The notes: a model not told the origin generated them from the letters alone. Counted from the first letter of the stretch, positions 46,207 through 58,661 are shown. The stretch is DNA of 64,000 bases from Mesocentrotus franciscanus (GCA_037976565.1 CP137680.1:14682325-14746324); one strand, 5' to 3'. A program made the numbers and translations.

Positions 46207-46690
46207 GTTGAGTATTTATGACTGTACCAACACAGGTCGTAGATGGCAGTTTGGACTGTCATTTATCAGTGCTCATTTATATCACAAATAACAAATTTTC
46301 ATTTTGCATATGCCTATATACATACATGTATCTATAATCTTTAATAATGAAATTTAATTGACTTCTCTCCTCTATTTTAATTATTTATTCCTGTATTTTT
46401 CCATAGATAAAAATGACTTTTATAGACTCTCGAGGAATACGAACTTAGACGTACCTATTCATTTATAACCCAACTATATAACCCCAAAAAAAAAAAATAA
46501 TAATAATAAATAAATACATAAATAAAAGGGGTTGTTGTTATTTTATCGTTTTACCCTAAAAAAGAAAAAAATACATTATAAAATCGTAACAGAAACCAAA
46601 ACAAAAGTTAGCAGAGGTTTCAGCTCCAGCAGCAGCCGTCGTCATCAGTCAAGTATTCAGAGTCCTGCCAGCTAGGCACGTACCCATCAC
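46207..46690. other. Upstream flank of FIP1L1
   Basis: Expected to contain the promoter and 5' UTR, but no clear TATA or initiator can be assigned. A-rich stretches lie at 46485..46520. Confidence 0.35.
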
Positions 46691-46992
46691 TTGGGTCAAA
46701 AGAAACAACCTTTGGAAAAATCCCGGGGGTCTCAGTCAAATATAAATACTGTAAGCATGCGTGACCAAGAAAACGCGTATAAAGAGGTGATTTTTTTTAA
46801 TTGCATGGACGCGGTCGGTCCGCGCGGTGCCGCATTAAGGGGTTCAAAAACGTCCATTTTTGGCCAATTTCAAGAAAAGGGGTACTTTTTTCAGAATGGT
46901 TCAAAATCCTGCTGTACGCGCCGGTATACGCGTTTAGGTGTATTTTTTCTAGTCCTCAGGCCGGCCAGACCGGGGGCGTTATTTTTGTCTGC

Positions 46993-47114
46993 GGCACAGA
47001 TTGGGGTTAGGTGCGTGTTGATCCTATGGGAAAGTTTAGGGTTAGGGTTAGGGTTAGGGTTAGGGTTAGGGTTAAATCTAGACCTCTTTTAAAAAAAAAG
47101 CCCCAATCTGTGCC
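46993..47114. repeat. Interstitial telomeric repeat inside an inverted repeat
   Basis: About 6 TTAGGG units lie at 47036..47074. They are bracketed by a perfect 14-nt inverted pair, GGCACAGATTGGGG (46993..47006) and CCCCAATCTGTGCC (47101..47114). Confidence 0.9.
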
Positions 47115-47210
47115 GGAGAAAAAAATGACGCGACCGGGGGGGGGGGGTCGAGGGGTAATAATTGCCCATTGGCGAGACTACCGGCCGCCGCCTAGCTAGT
47201 TATAGCAAAG

Positions 47211-47277
47211 ATGATCATGAGACGTGCAGCAGCGCTCTGTCATCTATGGTTAATTGTGTGGACGACGGCTGCGAGAG
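47211..47277 (+). CDS. Candidate signal-peptide first exon (uncertain)
   Basis: ATG at 47211 opens MIMRRAAALCHLWLIVWTTA then AR and a G|GTAGCT donor at 47277. The short basic N-terminus, hydrophobic core and small residues (TTAAR) are typical of a secretory signal peptide at the end of a first exon. No second exon could be linked; the exon-like blocks at 63017 and 63877 are on the same strand but 16 kb away. It may be chance or a decayed gene start. Confidence 0.25.
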
Positions 47278-47567
47278 GTAGCTTTATATCTGAGTGCGAT
47301 TCGGTATAATTAGTCTGGCATGGTATGCATATCGCATGCCCCCATAGAGTCTTATTATATTTTATATACCTCACTTTAGAAATCTAGCCATCTGAGTGGT
47401 CGAAATTGGAGTCGTGATTTCAGCCATGCCCTGCCTATATACCAGTCAATAGTCTTTTAAAAAGTGCCCTCGTACCCGTCTACCAGTCAATAGTCTTTTG
47501 AAAAGTGCATATGCCCTCATGTGACCCGCCTATATATACCCCCATTGGTTTACGGGCTCGGTATAAA

Positions 47568-47766
47568 AATGTCAGAGGTCAAAATATCAGAAGTAAAGAT
47601 GTCAGAGGAAAAAATGTCAGAGGAAAAAATGTCAGAGGTAAAAATGTCAGAGGAAAAAATGTCAGAGAGGAGAAAATGTCAGAGGTAAAAAATGTCAGAG
47701 GTAAAAATCTCAGAGGAAGAAATGTCAGAGGTAAAAATGTCAGAGGTAAAAATGTTAAAGGTAAAA
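47568..47766. repeat. 15-bp minisatellite, + orientation
   Basis: About 13 units of GTCAGAGGTAAAAAT / GTCAGAGGAAAAAAT. The unit length keeps frames open (KNVRG or MSEEK repeats), so the apparent ORF is not evidence of a gene. Confidence 0.92.
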
Positions 47767-48754
47767 ATATTGTAAAAAGCATGTTACAGGTTGAATATAG
47801 GTAATGGTTGTATATTAGGCTTATCGAAAAGATATAACGAAGGATTCTCTGCAGTCATCAATTCCAGCGCTGCTTGTTTTCTTGTTTCTTTAACTTTTAT
47901 TTACCTTTCTGCCCGAAATTGTGACTTTTAAATTTGCCCGATTATTGCCGAGCGGAGACGGGGTATCCTTCTTTGGGGGCATATAGTGACCCGGCTGCCT
48001 CCCCCTCATATGCCTTTGTCTATAAGCAAGTGATACTGGAACACTGAGCAAACTTCTGGGGAAAAAAATGTCTAAAATCGAGAAGTTTGGCCATGAATTA
48101 TAGGCCGAGTTGTAGCTCGATGGTGTAATCATTAAATAAAAAGAAAAATCATCACAGCCCCCCCCCCCAAAAAAAGAGGATAAGATATCACGCTGCGAGT
48201 CCTCCGCCCCCACCCCAACGTTTACTACTTGTAGGCCTACTATCTGCTACTACTATTCTTCAAGCGAAGCTTTGATATTGTTTGTTAAACTTTTGTAATA
48301 AAGTATTGATGAGGGGGACAAAGCATCGGTGTCTTTTTCTTAATGTCTTCTTGTCATAACAGTCTTTGCTGGGATGGACATGAAGATGGGTCTAATCGCT
48401 GAATTTGTGGAATTTCTGTGCGATCTTTGTAACTGATTCCCTGTTTTATCTCATTCAATTTTAATATTCTATGGTACTTAATTAGGCCTACTTCCTCAAA
48501 ACCAAATAAACATTAACATCAACCAATTTAAAATATCGAAAAATGATAGAAATTCATATATATGCAAACCTGATCACAACATATAAGTTTAAAATTTATT
48601 TTCCACATTGTATTATCCTCAGGACATGTACGAAGTACAATACACAGTCATTTATAAAATTAATAGACTAGCCCAGTAGCTTACGTCTCGTGATTTTGTG
48701 TGATAAAGCGTTGAGATATTAAGACGGCACCGATTTTTACCCCTACATTATTTT
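47767..48754. other. Spacer between the two inverted minisatellites
   Basis: No gene is supported. Poly-C runs lie near 48160. Frames on - are not gene-like. Confidence 0.4.
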
Positions 48755-49081
48755 TTGTACCTGACATTTTTTTTGTATCTCTGACATTTTTTACCTCCGA
48801 CATTTTTAACTCTGACATTTTTTCCTCTTACATTTTTTCCTCTGACATTTTTATCTCTGACATTTTTACCTCTGACATTTTTACCTCTGACATTTTTACC
48901 TCTGACATTTTTACCTCTGACATTTTTTCCTCTGACATTTTTTCCTCTGACATTTTTACCTCTGATATTTTGACCTCTGACATTTTGACCTCTGACATTT
49001 TTTCCTCTGACATTTTTACCTCTGACATTTTTTCCTCTGACATTTTTACCTCTGACATTTTTTCCTCTGACATTTTTACCT
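48755..49081. repeat. 15-bp minisatellite, - orientation
   Basis: About 21 units of ATTTTTACCTCTGAC / ATTTTTTCCTCTGAC, the reverse complement of the array at 47568. The two arrays are about 1 kb apart and point toward each other. Confidence 0.92.
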
Positions 49082-49303
49082 GGCACCGGTTTACGTGTTA
49101 AATTGTCTTTGTTTGAGCGCGGACACCATACAGTGCTTTTTGTCTGCGATTCCCAAATAATTTAAACTTTCAGTTATTTTTCCAGCGAAGATTAACAGAC
49201 AATGTCTCAGATTTTCCGTGACGTTTTAACCAATCTTTACTCAATAAAAGGATAAGGTAAGAATTCTTGGTATAATTTTGTTTTAATTCGGCATATAAAA
49301 GAC

Positions 49304-49434
49304 AAGTATCGACTGCTTTAATATATTCGATCGAGGACTGGCTGTTTCTATACTGGCTCGCGGGAAAGCCCACCCGGATTCGACTTCCCCTTGAGCGTAT
49401 AAAAACAGCCAGTCCTCTCGTAGCAGTCGATATC
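49304..49434. repeat. Inverted repeat
   Basis: TATCGACTGC...CGAGGACTGGCTGTTT on the left pairs with AAACAGCCAGTCCTC...GCAGTCGATA on the right, with about 55 bp between. A foldback remnant. Confidence 0.75.
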
Positions 49435-50028
49435 TCTATATTATACAACACATACGTGGATCCTTGTCATTTGATTGGAGGATTATTGGTCACATGACAT
49501 TCAATCAGTAGCGTACGCAGGATTTTTTTCAACAGGGGTTACAATTTGAAAATCGCGCCGAAAATTTCGCAACGACTCAGCCAGCCGCTGAATATGCGGG
49601 GGAGGTGGGGCTGTAAGAGCACATATTTTTATTTTTTGTCCCGGAAATTGGAAAATTATACCGACCGATATTGTGGGTATTTTTTATTTTTTATTTTTGT
49701 TTACACTTGAAAAAAAGTGAGGGGGGTTTCCTCCGAAACACACACATACAAAAAATTTGAGGGGGGGGGGGGTTAACCCCCAAAACCACCCCCTGCGTAC
49801 GCGCCTGCATTCAATAGATATACTATTGCACGGGCGTGCATTTTTGGTACTATTCGCCGTAGTACTATTCAACGAGCGTGCATTTTTGGTTATACGAAGA
49901 CTGCGTACCTCTCTGCCCTAGCTGCGCGTATCCCATTGTTATATTAGCTGCGTGCATCTGACGCGAAGGCATGGCTTTGACTCCAACTTTAATCTATCTT
50001 TAATATAAGGAGTCAAGCATAATTTGTT

Positions 50029-50175
50029 GAAAGATTAACGTTCTATTAGATCTATTTCGATGTTGTATAAAACAAATAATGAATGTTTTTCATTCGTTCA
50101 ATAGTGCGAATATTTTCATTCGTTGAATAGAACGTTAATCTTTCAACTCATGAAAATATTCGCACTATTGAACGC
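50029..50175. repeat. Double inverted repeat
   Basis: TTGAAAGATTAACGTTCTAT pairs with ATAGAACGTTAATCTTTCAA. CGTTCAATAGTGCGAATATT then TTCAT pairs with ATGAA then AATATTCGCACTATTGAACG. The two stems interlock in order A-B-A'-B'. Confidence 0.8.
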
Positions 50176-52400
50176 ATAAGCATTTTGTATAATTATGCAT
50201 AGTAGAATAGTAACTGTTCATTGTACATTGTGTACTTTTTGTAAACACTACAAGTACTTTATATAAAACAGATCAAATTTGAAATGTAATTCTTTTTTTC
50301 AAAGAAAGACTTATGATGGCTGTGCATTAAACCCATTGGGAAGTGTACAGGTTGATGTTATTGCTTCTCTATTTAAATAAATTTGTACATTGTGAATTTT
50401 ACATCAGAAAGACAGAAGCACAATTTGATTTATTTTACATTGTCAACAACTTAAATGGTAATCCCTATCGCACTTCAAAATGCTCAAGGGGTTTCAAGTT
50501 TAAAATACTTTGTTAGGAGTACACTTTTTTGAAATACCCGTTTAGGGAGTGAATTCGGGAAAAAACCACGCGAAATCCTCTTTAATTTTAAGGTGTATTT
50601 TGGCTTCAGAAGAAATCCTCGTTTAGGTGGCCGTGTCTGTAAAACCTGTGGCCACACATGCTTACAGTATTTCTACATGACTGAGACCCCCGGAGGAAAA
50701 TGCCTTGTCTAAAGATAAAAACATTTCTGTGAGACATGCAGACGTATACATTTAAACCCAATCATTTGAATGAGAGTCACTTTCTGATGAAGTAGTTGTA
50801 TTATTGCATGATTTTGACGCCGGGTCAATGGTAAATCATGTGTTGCCACAATAAACTGACAGGCTTATAGTTATAATCGGGTTGGCTTGGTAAGTATTAA
50901 TATAGCTTCACGTAGTAAATTATTTTGTTTTTTTCTTATTACGGTCGGTAGCCCACTATTATATCAACAAACTTTATCGTTGAGGTTGTTTTTTGTTGTA
51001 AAATATGTGCATTGAGCCAAAAGCATCGAAGGTGACAGCTAAATTGAAATAGTGACGTAGGTATACAGGCCCCTGGTGGAAAACATTTTTGTAGCTGACA
51101 ATACTATCCTCTATTATCCTATCCTATGTAAATAAAATTACAAATAATTGATCAATAGTTGAATAAATAAAAGGAGTCGTGTTTTGAATGTTGCTATGTG
51201 GACTTTAAACTCTAAAATACCGCTGCTGCACTCATACAGCCTGTCTAGACTGCATAGAATACAATATTTGTGTCAATAAAATGTTCGTTTGTAGTCCATG
51301 ACAAACTTTGAAATTGCCCGGACCCAGGCTGCTTACAAATGTTATGAATATTCCTTAACAATGACAATGATTATATTTCTTTAACGGCCCCTTCTGGGGC
51401 ATGGGAGAAATACAGTTAAATAGTACAAATATAATGTTCAACAATGATATTTAAAAAAAAAAAAAGAAAATCTTTGGCAGCGAACGACAAACGAAGGCAA
51501 TTAGCTTTAAGATATACTTTAAAAAATACATAATACCCTATACCCATAAAATGGATGAACGATACTAAATTAATACATATATATAGCCCTTTTTTTATCA
51601 GGGCCATCATTTTATAGGAACTTGAATTAATAGCCGATTAATGATCAACTATTCCATAAAAAATATACATATCTATCGAGATAATATCTGATGAAACACC
51701 GATAGACTAGGCTATAAATGACTCGCGGACTTTGCTCGACCACTAGTAAAAAAAATATACATACGCAATATAATGTAGTACAGACGTAAACTACACACTA
51801 AGAAATAAAGGTGCAGTCGCGGTGCAGATTTGCACCCAAGGACCTACGCGTATTTGGCAGAGGGTGCCGATCTGCTCCTTTTAGGGTGCAGTATCTGACC
51901 ATGACAAGCACCCTTCTCGGTGAGAGAAGTTGGAGAGGGAGCAATATGCACCTGGCGTAGTCTGTATCAAGGCCTAATGATAAATAAATAATAATTTAAA
52001 GTTGAATATGTCCTCAAGTTTGTGTCGCTATTCTAAAAAATGTCAGACCCTGTAGTTTTGGGTAATCTAGGATTTATTATATTCTAAGTTTATGTTGTAC
52101 TATAGAGTACAAAGTTTATTGGTACAAAATAATATTATTGAGTGTAGACTACACCGAGCATCTAGGGGAATACCCACAGAACTGTCAAATACTGTATTTT
52201 ACAGTTCTGTTGGTACCGCATCTAGGGCATTGAAACTGGCAGTTAGTAGCCGAAAGTGATTTATTTTATGTGCACTGTGACCCGCCCTCTTTGTGCTATA
52301 GCCTACAGCCTACAGGGTAGGGCATTTGCATCTCGACTCCTCTTAGCTTGGTTTTACTTGATTTTATGTCTTGTGGGAGTTCCATTCCATTCCTTCGATC
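50176..52400. other. Unassigned intergenic DNA
   Basis: No exon or recognised element. 51800..51960 is somewhat GC-richer with repeated GGTGCAG/TGCACC words but has no clear identity. Confidence 0.45.
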
Positions 52401-52919
52401 CCTTACTGATAACGGATTGAAGACCAACTGTAGTTTTGAAAAAAAGGGATATAAAGATTATTATTTTGACGGGTCTTGTATTGGTGTAAATCGGAATTGA
52501 ATATTAAGTGCTTATTTTTAGACTGAGGAATTGTGTTATTTAATGAAGAGTTTATAAATATTAGTGTATTATTAAGAGTAACCAATTGACAAATAGGTAA
52601 TATTTTAAAACATTTGAATAATGGTGCAGATGATGAGCGAAAATCTGAATTTGTTATTATTCAAACAGCTTTCTTTTGAAATAGTTCAATCTTAGATAAA
52701 TGGGTCTTATAAATTATGTATTACCCCATATATAACTGCAGTAATTAAGGTAAGATAAGATAAGAGTAATAAACTATTATTATGAGCAAAACATTTTAAG
52801 GTAATATATACTTAAGCCTAGATAATATTCCAACATTCTTTGATATTGTATTACAAAGTTGAGATATATGTGTATTCCAGTTTAAATATTCATTAAAAAT
52901 TACACCAAGAAATTTAACA

Positions 52920-53830
52920 TCACTTAGTCTTTTTATTGTTATGTTTGCTATATTTTCTGTTCCTTGTTCTAAAAATAACATAATTGTTTTTTGAAATATT
53001 TAAGGATAATTTATTACATTGAAACCAAGCATTTATCTTTTTTAACTCTATATTTATGGATTCAATAACATGTGTTATAGATTTATGAGAAATAACTGCA
53101 CAGGTATCATCAGCAAACAATAACAACTTTATTATTTTGGATGAGTTTATAATATCATTAATATAAACAAGGAACAGGAGGAGGCCCAACACTGATCCTT
53201 GGGGTACACCACAGCTATTTAACTGCGTAGATAATTTGACACCATTGACCACGACATATTGTGCTCTGTTAGTCAAATAATTTTCAAACCAATTCAATGC
53301 ATTGCCTCTTACACCATAAAAAATAAAGTTCCTGTAAAAGTATGTGGTGATCAATGGTGTCAAATGCTTTAGACAGGTCCATAAATATGCCTACACAATA
53401 CTTTCCATGTTCAATATTCTCTAAAATATGTTGAAATAAATCAAAAACTGGAAGATTAGTTGAATGTTGTTTTCTAAAACCATATTGTTCACTTATCAAA
53501 ATAATTATGTAGTTGTAGAAATGAATAAAGTCTCTTATGAATAGGTTTTTCAAGTAACATTGCAAAGATTGGTATTACTGCTATAGGTCTGTAATTAGTC
53601 ATTTCATTTTTATTACCTTTTTTAAATACAGGAATGATTTTTCAGTTTATCAGGTATGACTCCATAATAAAGGGACTGATTACAGATATTAGTAAGTGGT
53701 TCTACAAAGAGATTAATACAGCTTTTTACAACACGGGGTGATATATCATCAGAGCCGCATGACTTTGATGGATTTAAAGTATAGCATATTTTCAAAACTT
53801 CATAGACCGAAGTTGGATTTAGAAACATTG
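52920..53830 (-). pseudogene. Reverse transcriptase domain of the LINE, frameshifted
   Basis: Three overlapping frames (53622..53828, 53284..53565, 52920..53363) hold the RT fingers, palm and catalytic F-A-D-D box in order. The first break follows the KNHS codons near 53630, where one base is out of frame in a T run. Others are a stop near 53490 and a shift near 53320. Confidence 0.85.
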
Positions 53831-53974
53831 AATTTACCGGAGGTGCGTTATTGAGAAATGAACTGAATGAGCAGGTTGTAGGTGGGATATTCTGAGAAAT
53901 ATCTCTACCAATAGAAGCAAAGTATATGAATTGAATTCATTCGCAATGTCAGGAACTACATCACATTTTTTTAT

Positions 53975-54742
53975 CCTTGTTAAACATTATATTAGAAACG
54001 CCACTTAACTTTCTTTCCCCAAATAAATTATTTATTTGGTTCCATGTTTTCTTAATATCTCCTTTGATGGTATTGAACATATCTAAATAATAGTCTTTTT
54101 TTAGCAACACGTAATAAATCAGTTAATTTATTCTTATATTTGGTCAACTTCATTTTATTTTCATTATTGCGATTTTTCAAGTAATTTTTATATAATCTAT
54201 TCTTTTTATTAATAGATCGCAACAAGCCCTTTGATACCCAGGGTTTTTTTAACCTGTGTTTATGTCTTTTCATTTCTACTTCCGGAAAAGACTCATTATA
54301 AAGATTCAGAAATTTGTTGAGAAATATTTCATAAATTTTATATAGAACACTCCAGTCCCCTTGTTAAACATTATATTAGAAATGCCACTTAACTTTCTTT
54401 CCCCAAATAAATTATTTATTTGGTTCCATGTTTTCTTAATATCTCCTTTGATGGTATTGAACATATCTATATAATAGTCTTTTTTTAGCAACACGTAATA
54501 AATCAGTTAATTTATTCTTATATTTGGTCAACTTCATTTTATTTTCATTATTGCGACTTTTCAAGTAATTTTTATATAATCTATTCTTTTTATTAATAGA
54601 TCGCAACAAGCCCTTTGATACCCAGGGTTTTTTTAACCTGTGTTTATGTCTTTTCATTTCTACTTCCGGAAAAGACTCATTATAAAGATTCAGAAATTTG
54701 TTGAGAAATATTTCATAAATTTTATATAGAACACTCCAGTCC
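53975..54742. repeat. 384-bp tandem duplication inside the LINE
   Basis: 53975..54358 and 54359..54742 are nearly identical; scattered single-base differences include the Asn/Ser and Phe/Tyr codon changes. The unit covers the PWVSKG linker region, so that the - strand encodes it twice. Confidence 0.92.
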
Positions 54743-55054
54743 ACATCTTAAAGATTTCTCTTGATTGCATTAATAATCATCATTAATCAATCTCGTTTTG
54801 AGAGTTGTGTTGGGACATTTATTTACATGTTTAATCTTCTTTATTGCACAAATGGGAAAATGATCAAAAATATCATCTAAAAATAAAAAACTTTTTATCA
54901 CGTTATCGTCATGAGAATTAGAAAAAATATTATCAATGGGAGTAAAATCTTCTGTATAGGTTCAAGTAAAACCTGTGACAATAATATAGAACCTATGAAA
55001 ACAATGACATTGCTTTAATTTATTGCTTTATAAAATGGCGCTATGTTAATCCGA

Positions 55055-55130
55055 TTATTATCATTATCATTATTATTATTATTATCATTAGCATTATTAT
55101 TAGCATTATTGTTATTATCATTATTATTAT

Positions 55131-55165
<35 letters not shown>
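55055..55165. repeat. (ATT)n/(AGT)n microsatellite
   Basis: ATTATC/ATTAGC units followed by about 12 TAG/AGT units. Confidence 0.9.
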
Positions 55166-56025
55166 TTTGTATATGATATCACAAGTCACAATCAAGATGA
55201 GAACCCAAAGACAAAGACATATGTATTTGATTTTGTTAACTTGATTTAGGGCCCACACCAATGTCATCATGGTTTGAGATTTTTCTTTTTTATCATCGAC
55301 GCTCATGAAAGATAGATAGTGTTTTCAGTGAAGGAATGCAGTTACACATATTTTATGAATGGCGTCTAGATGACGTCATCAGTCATGGTTGAAAACCTTG
55401 TTATGCTTTGTCCATATGCATTATGTGTGCCAAATTTCAAGGCATTTGATTGAGCTATTTTCAAGTTATCTTGGACCCCAAAAAGTGGTTAGAATTAAGA
55501 AAAATAAATAAATAAATAAATAACTAATTAATTAATAATAAAGGCAATTTTAACGAAATTATAATTACATATTTACTACTAATAATAGTGACTACTTGTA
55601 TAGCACACAGGTCAACTCCGCGGAGGAATATTCTAAGCCAAAATATCTTGCTCACACGGGCCCCACCCTTTCATTAGCTCGGCAGCGCCATTTTAGACAA
55701 AGGAAATTACTGGCATTACTGGTAAGAAGTTAATGTATTTATATTCAAACATGTATTGAAATGTTAGTATCGTGTATCATTTTGCATAGTAAGAATATAC
55801 CTATTCTTCTTTGTAGTCACTGGGTGGATGGGACCTAGCAGAGCAAGTATGATTTTGCAAATCAATTATTTCACAAAGCGGCACCTGCAGCCATGCAGCA
55901 CAAAATAAACATTATTTTGGCAATCAGATATTTCACGAAATGACACATAGGAATGTGAACGTGAATTTCATTGATATTTTACTGGCAAGGAAAATTTGTT
56001 TGTTCGTTGATTTATGTAACACTAT
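55166..56025. other. Unassigned intergenic DNA
   Basis: Contains a short (AAAT)n at 55503..55523. A GC-richer patch at 55610..55735 (CTCCGCGGAGG, GCAGCGCCATTTTAG, then ACTG|GTAAGAAG) could be a promoter and non-coding first exon, but nothing downstream supports it. Confidence 0.3.
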
Positions 56026-57420
56026 AGGCCTACAATCACCCTTTAAGAAATACTTTATAAATTAAACCTACCTCCTTTGTAATGTATGTAACATATACGA
56101 TCACCTTTGTAGGAATACTATATAAATTAAACCTACCTCCATTGTAATGTGTGTAACTATACGATCACCCTAGTAGAAATACTATATAAATCAAACCTAC
56201 CTCCTTTGTAATGTGTGTCAAATATACGATCACCGTGACCCTTGTAGAAATACCTTATAAATTAAACCTACCTCATTTGTAATGTGTGTAAACATAGCCC
56301 TACAATCACCCTTGTAGAAATACTTTATAAATTAAACCTACCTCCATTGTAATGTGTGTAACTATACGATCACCCTAGTAGAAATACTTTATAAATTAAA
56401 CCTACCTCATTTGTAATGTGTGTAACATAGCCCTACAATCACCCTTGTAGAAATACTTTATAAATTAAACCTACCTCCTTTGTAATGTGTGCAACATATA
56501 CGATCACCCTTGTAGAAATACTTTATAAATTAAACCTACCTCCTTTGTAATGTGTGTAACATAGCCCTACAATCACCCTTGTAGAAATATTTTATAAATT
56601 AAACCTACCTCCTTTGTAATGTGTGTAACATATACGATCACCCTTGTAGAAATATTTTATAAATTAAACCTACCTCCTTTGTAATGTGTGTTACATAGCC
56701 CTACAATCACCCTTGTATAAATACTTTATAAATTAAACCTACCTCCTTTGTAATGTGTGTAACATATACGATCACCCTTGTAGAAATACTTTATAAATTA
56801 AACCTACCTCCTTTGTAATGTGTGTAACATAGGCCTACAATCACCCTTGTAGAAATAATTTATAAACCTACCTCCTTTGTAATGTGTGTAACATAGGCCT
56901 ACAATCACCTTTGTAGAAATATTTTATAAATTAAACCTACCTCCTTTGTAATGTGTGTAACATATACGATCACCCTTGTAGAAATATTTTATAAATTAAA
57001 CCTACCTCCTTTGTAATGTGTGTAACATAGGCCTACAATTAATCACCCTAGTAGAAATACTTTATAAATTAAACCTACCTCTTTGGTAATGTGTGTAACA
57101 TAGGCCTACAATCACCTTTGTAGAAATACTTTATAAATTAAACCTACCTCCCTTGTAATGTGTGTAACATATACAATCACCCTTGTAGAAATACTTTATA
57201 ATTTTAACCTACCTCCTTTGTAATGTAACATATACGATCACTCTTGTAGAAATACTTTATAAATTAAACCTACCTCCTTTGTAATGTGTGTAACATATAC
57301 GATCACCCTTGTAGAAATACTTTATAAATTAAACCTATCTCCTTTGTAATGTGTGTGACATAGGCCTACAATCACTCTTTTAGAAATACTTTTTAAACCT
57401 ACTTCTTTGTAATGTGTATT
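56026..57420. repeat. 65-bp minisatellite, ~21 units
   Basis: Each unit contains TCACCCTTGTAGAAATACTT, TATAAATTAAACCTACCTCC and TTTGTAATGTGTGTAACATA. Two junction variants occur: TATACGATCACC and TAGGCCTACAATCACC/TAGCCCTACAATCACC. Some units are shortened or carry small insertions. Confidence 0.93.
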
Positions 57421-58660
57421 CATGCATTCATATAGATTCGAAGGTAAATGGTTTGAATAGTTTACCAGTAACATAAAAATATTGTTGCAATACGGATTTC
57501 TACAACGGCAAAACAATATTTAAATAATCTACCTGTAGCAATTTCTTAGATGTTTGTTTGTTGATGTAAAGCCTCTCGTAATTTTATTAATTTATTTTAT
57601 TTTGAATTAAAATTTGAAAGTTAATTTGCATAAATTCCCCTTCATATTTTAAATCTACTTTGATGTGTATTTGTTTTCTTCTTCTAAATTATTACTACTC
57701 TTTATTGTACTGGTTAGGCAACCATACATTGGATCTGTCATCTAACAAATAATTTTATGACGAATAGAGATCCTAAATAATCATATTTTAAAAAAAAAAT
57801 CTATATCAATATTTTGAGCTCTCTCTCTCACTCTTATCCTCTTCCTTTCCCCCATCTCTCTCTTTCATTCTCGCTCTATCATCCTTCCCTTTTGCTCTCT
57901 CTCTCCATACTGTTCTCTTGAAACATTTCATTTATACGTGTCGGGTGCAATATATATCATAACTCTCCTTTCCTTAGTTATATTAAGCAACACTTTATGT
58001 GTCAACCGTATTCCTTTTCCTTATTCTTAAAACGATACAGGGGCGAGAGATAGAGTTAGAGAGAGGAAGAGAGCTAGGGGGTGAGAGATAAACACATACA
58101 AAAAAAGAAGAATGAAAACAATTATAAGATGCTTTTTTAAACTGTATCTTTGTACACACATGGAAGATGTTGAACAGCAATATAACATAATAACGAACAA
58201 TTTATGATACGTGCAATCAAAGGCACAATTTTTCCTGCTTGTATGCCTATGCAATTGTCATGTACACTATAAAACCCACGTGATGCTGATCTCATCAGTC
58301 TAAAATATTACTTTCTGCTCGATAAGATTCACATTTTAAAGATGTACATGACATTGTATTGTATGCAAATTCAACAAGTATCAGTAAGATATGATGATAT
58401 CAAAATGAAAAGGGAATATTTTCTATAAAGTTCACACAATAAATAATAAACTTTCTTATTACATTGCCTTTTAAATATATATAATTATTAAATAATGTAT
58501 GTATATAAAGTTTTTCTCGAACATCATAATGCAAAAGAATAACAATTCTTGCTCGAGGGGAAACATCAAAGATATGGTACTTAAAGGGCCTTCATAAATA
58601 TGTTCATAAGTCAAATTACTTCAAACAAGTCAGCTAATATTTATGTTTAACATTATAATA
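57421..58660. other. Unassigned intergenic DNA
   Basis: Contains CT-rich (57820..57905) and GA-rich (58040..58090) tracts. No gene is supported. Confidence 0.45.
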
Positions 58661-58661
58661 G

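Larger units (their letters stand above)
52403..54955 (-). mobile_element. Decayed LINE (Jockey/CR1-like non-LTR retrotransposon)
   Basis: Read on -, successive frames give the end of an apurinic-type endonuclease (DDIFDHFPIC, ~54860). Next is the PWVSKGLLRSINKKNRLYKN linker, then NPSKSCGSDDISPRVVK and IPVFKKGNKNEMTNYRPI. The reverse transcriptase follows: SEQYGFRKQHSTNL, FMDLSKAFDTIDHHIL, GVPQGSVLGLLLFLVYINDI, LLFADDTCAV (catalytic ADD) and FLGVIFNEYLNWNTHI. The last part is a fragment near 52403..52585 (LYIPFF..YSWSSIRYQ). Several frameshifts and stops separate these blocks, so it is a dead copy, also 5'-truncated within the endonuclease. Confidence 0.88.

Noticed and set aside
46616..46655. 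CTGATGA ... GAAAC on the - strand (second hammerhead candidate)
   Set aside because: The intervening stretch can form at best a 4-bp stem offset by four unpaired bases, and no stem I or cleavage site is evident.
48748..49086. 112-codon KNVRG-repeat protein
   Set aside because: The 15-bp minisatellite unit is a multiple of three and contains no stop in several frames, so the ORF is expected by construction.
52403..54955. Intact, active LINE
   Set aside because: Reverse transcriptase blocks are in different frames with stops, and the 5' endonuclease is truncated.
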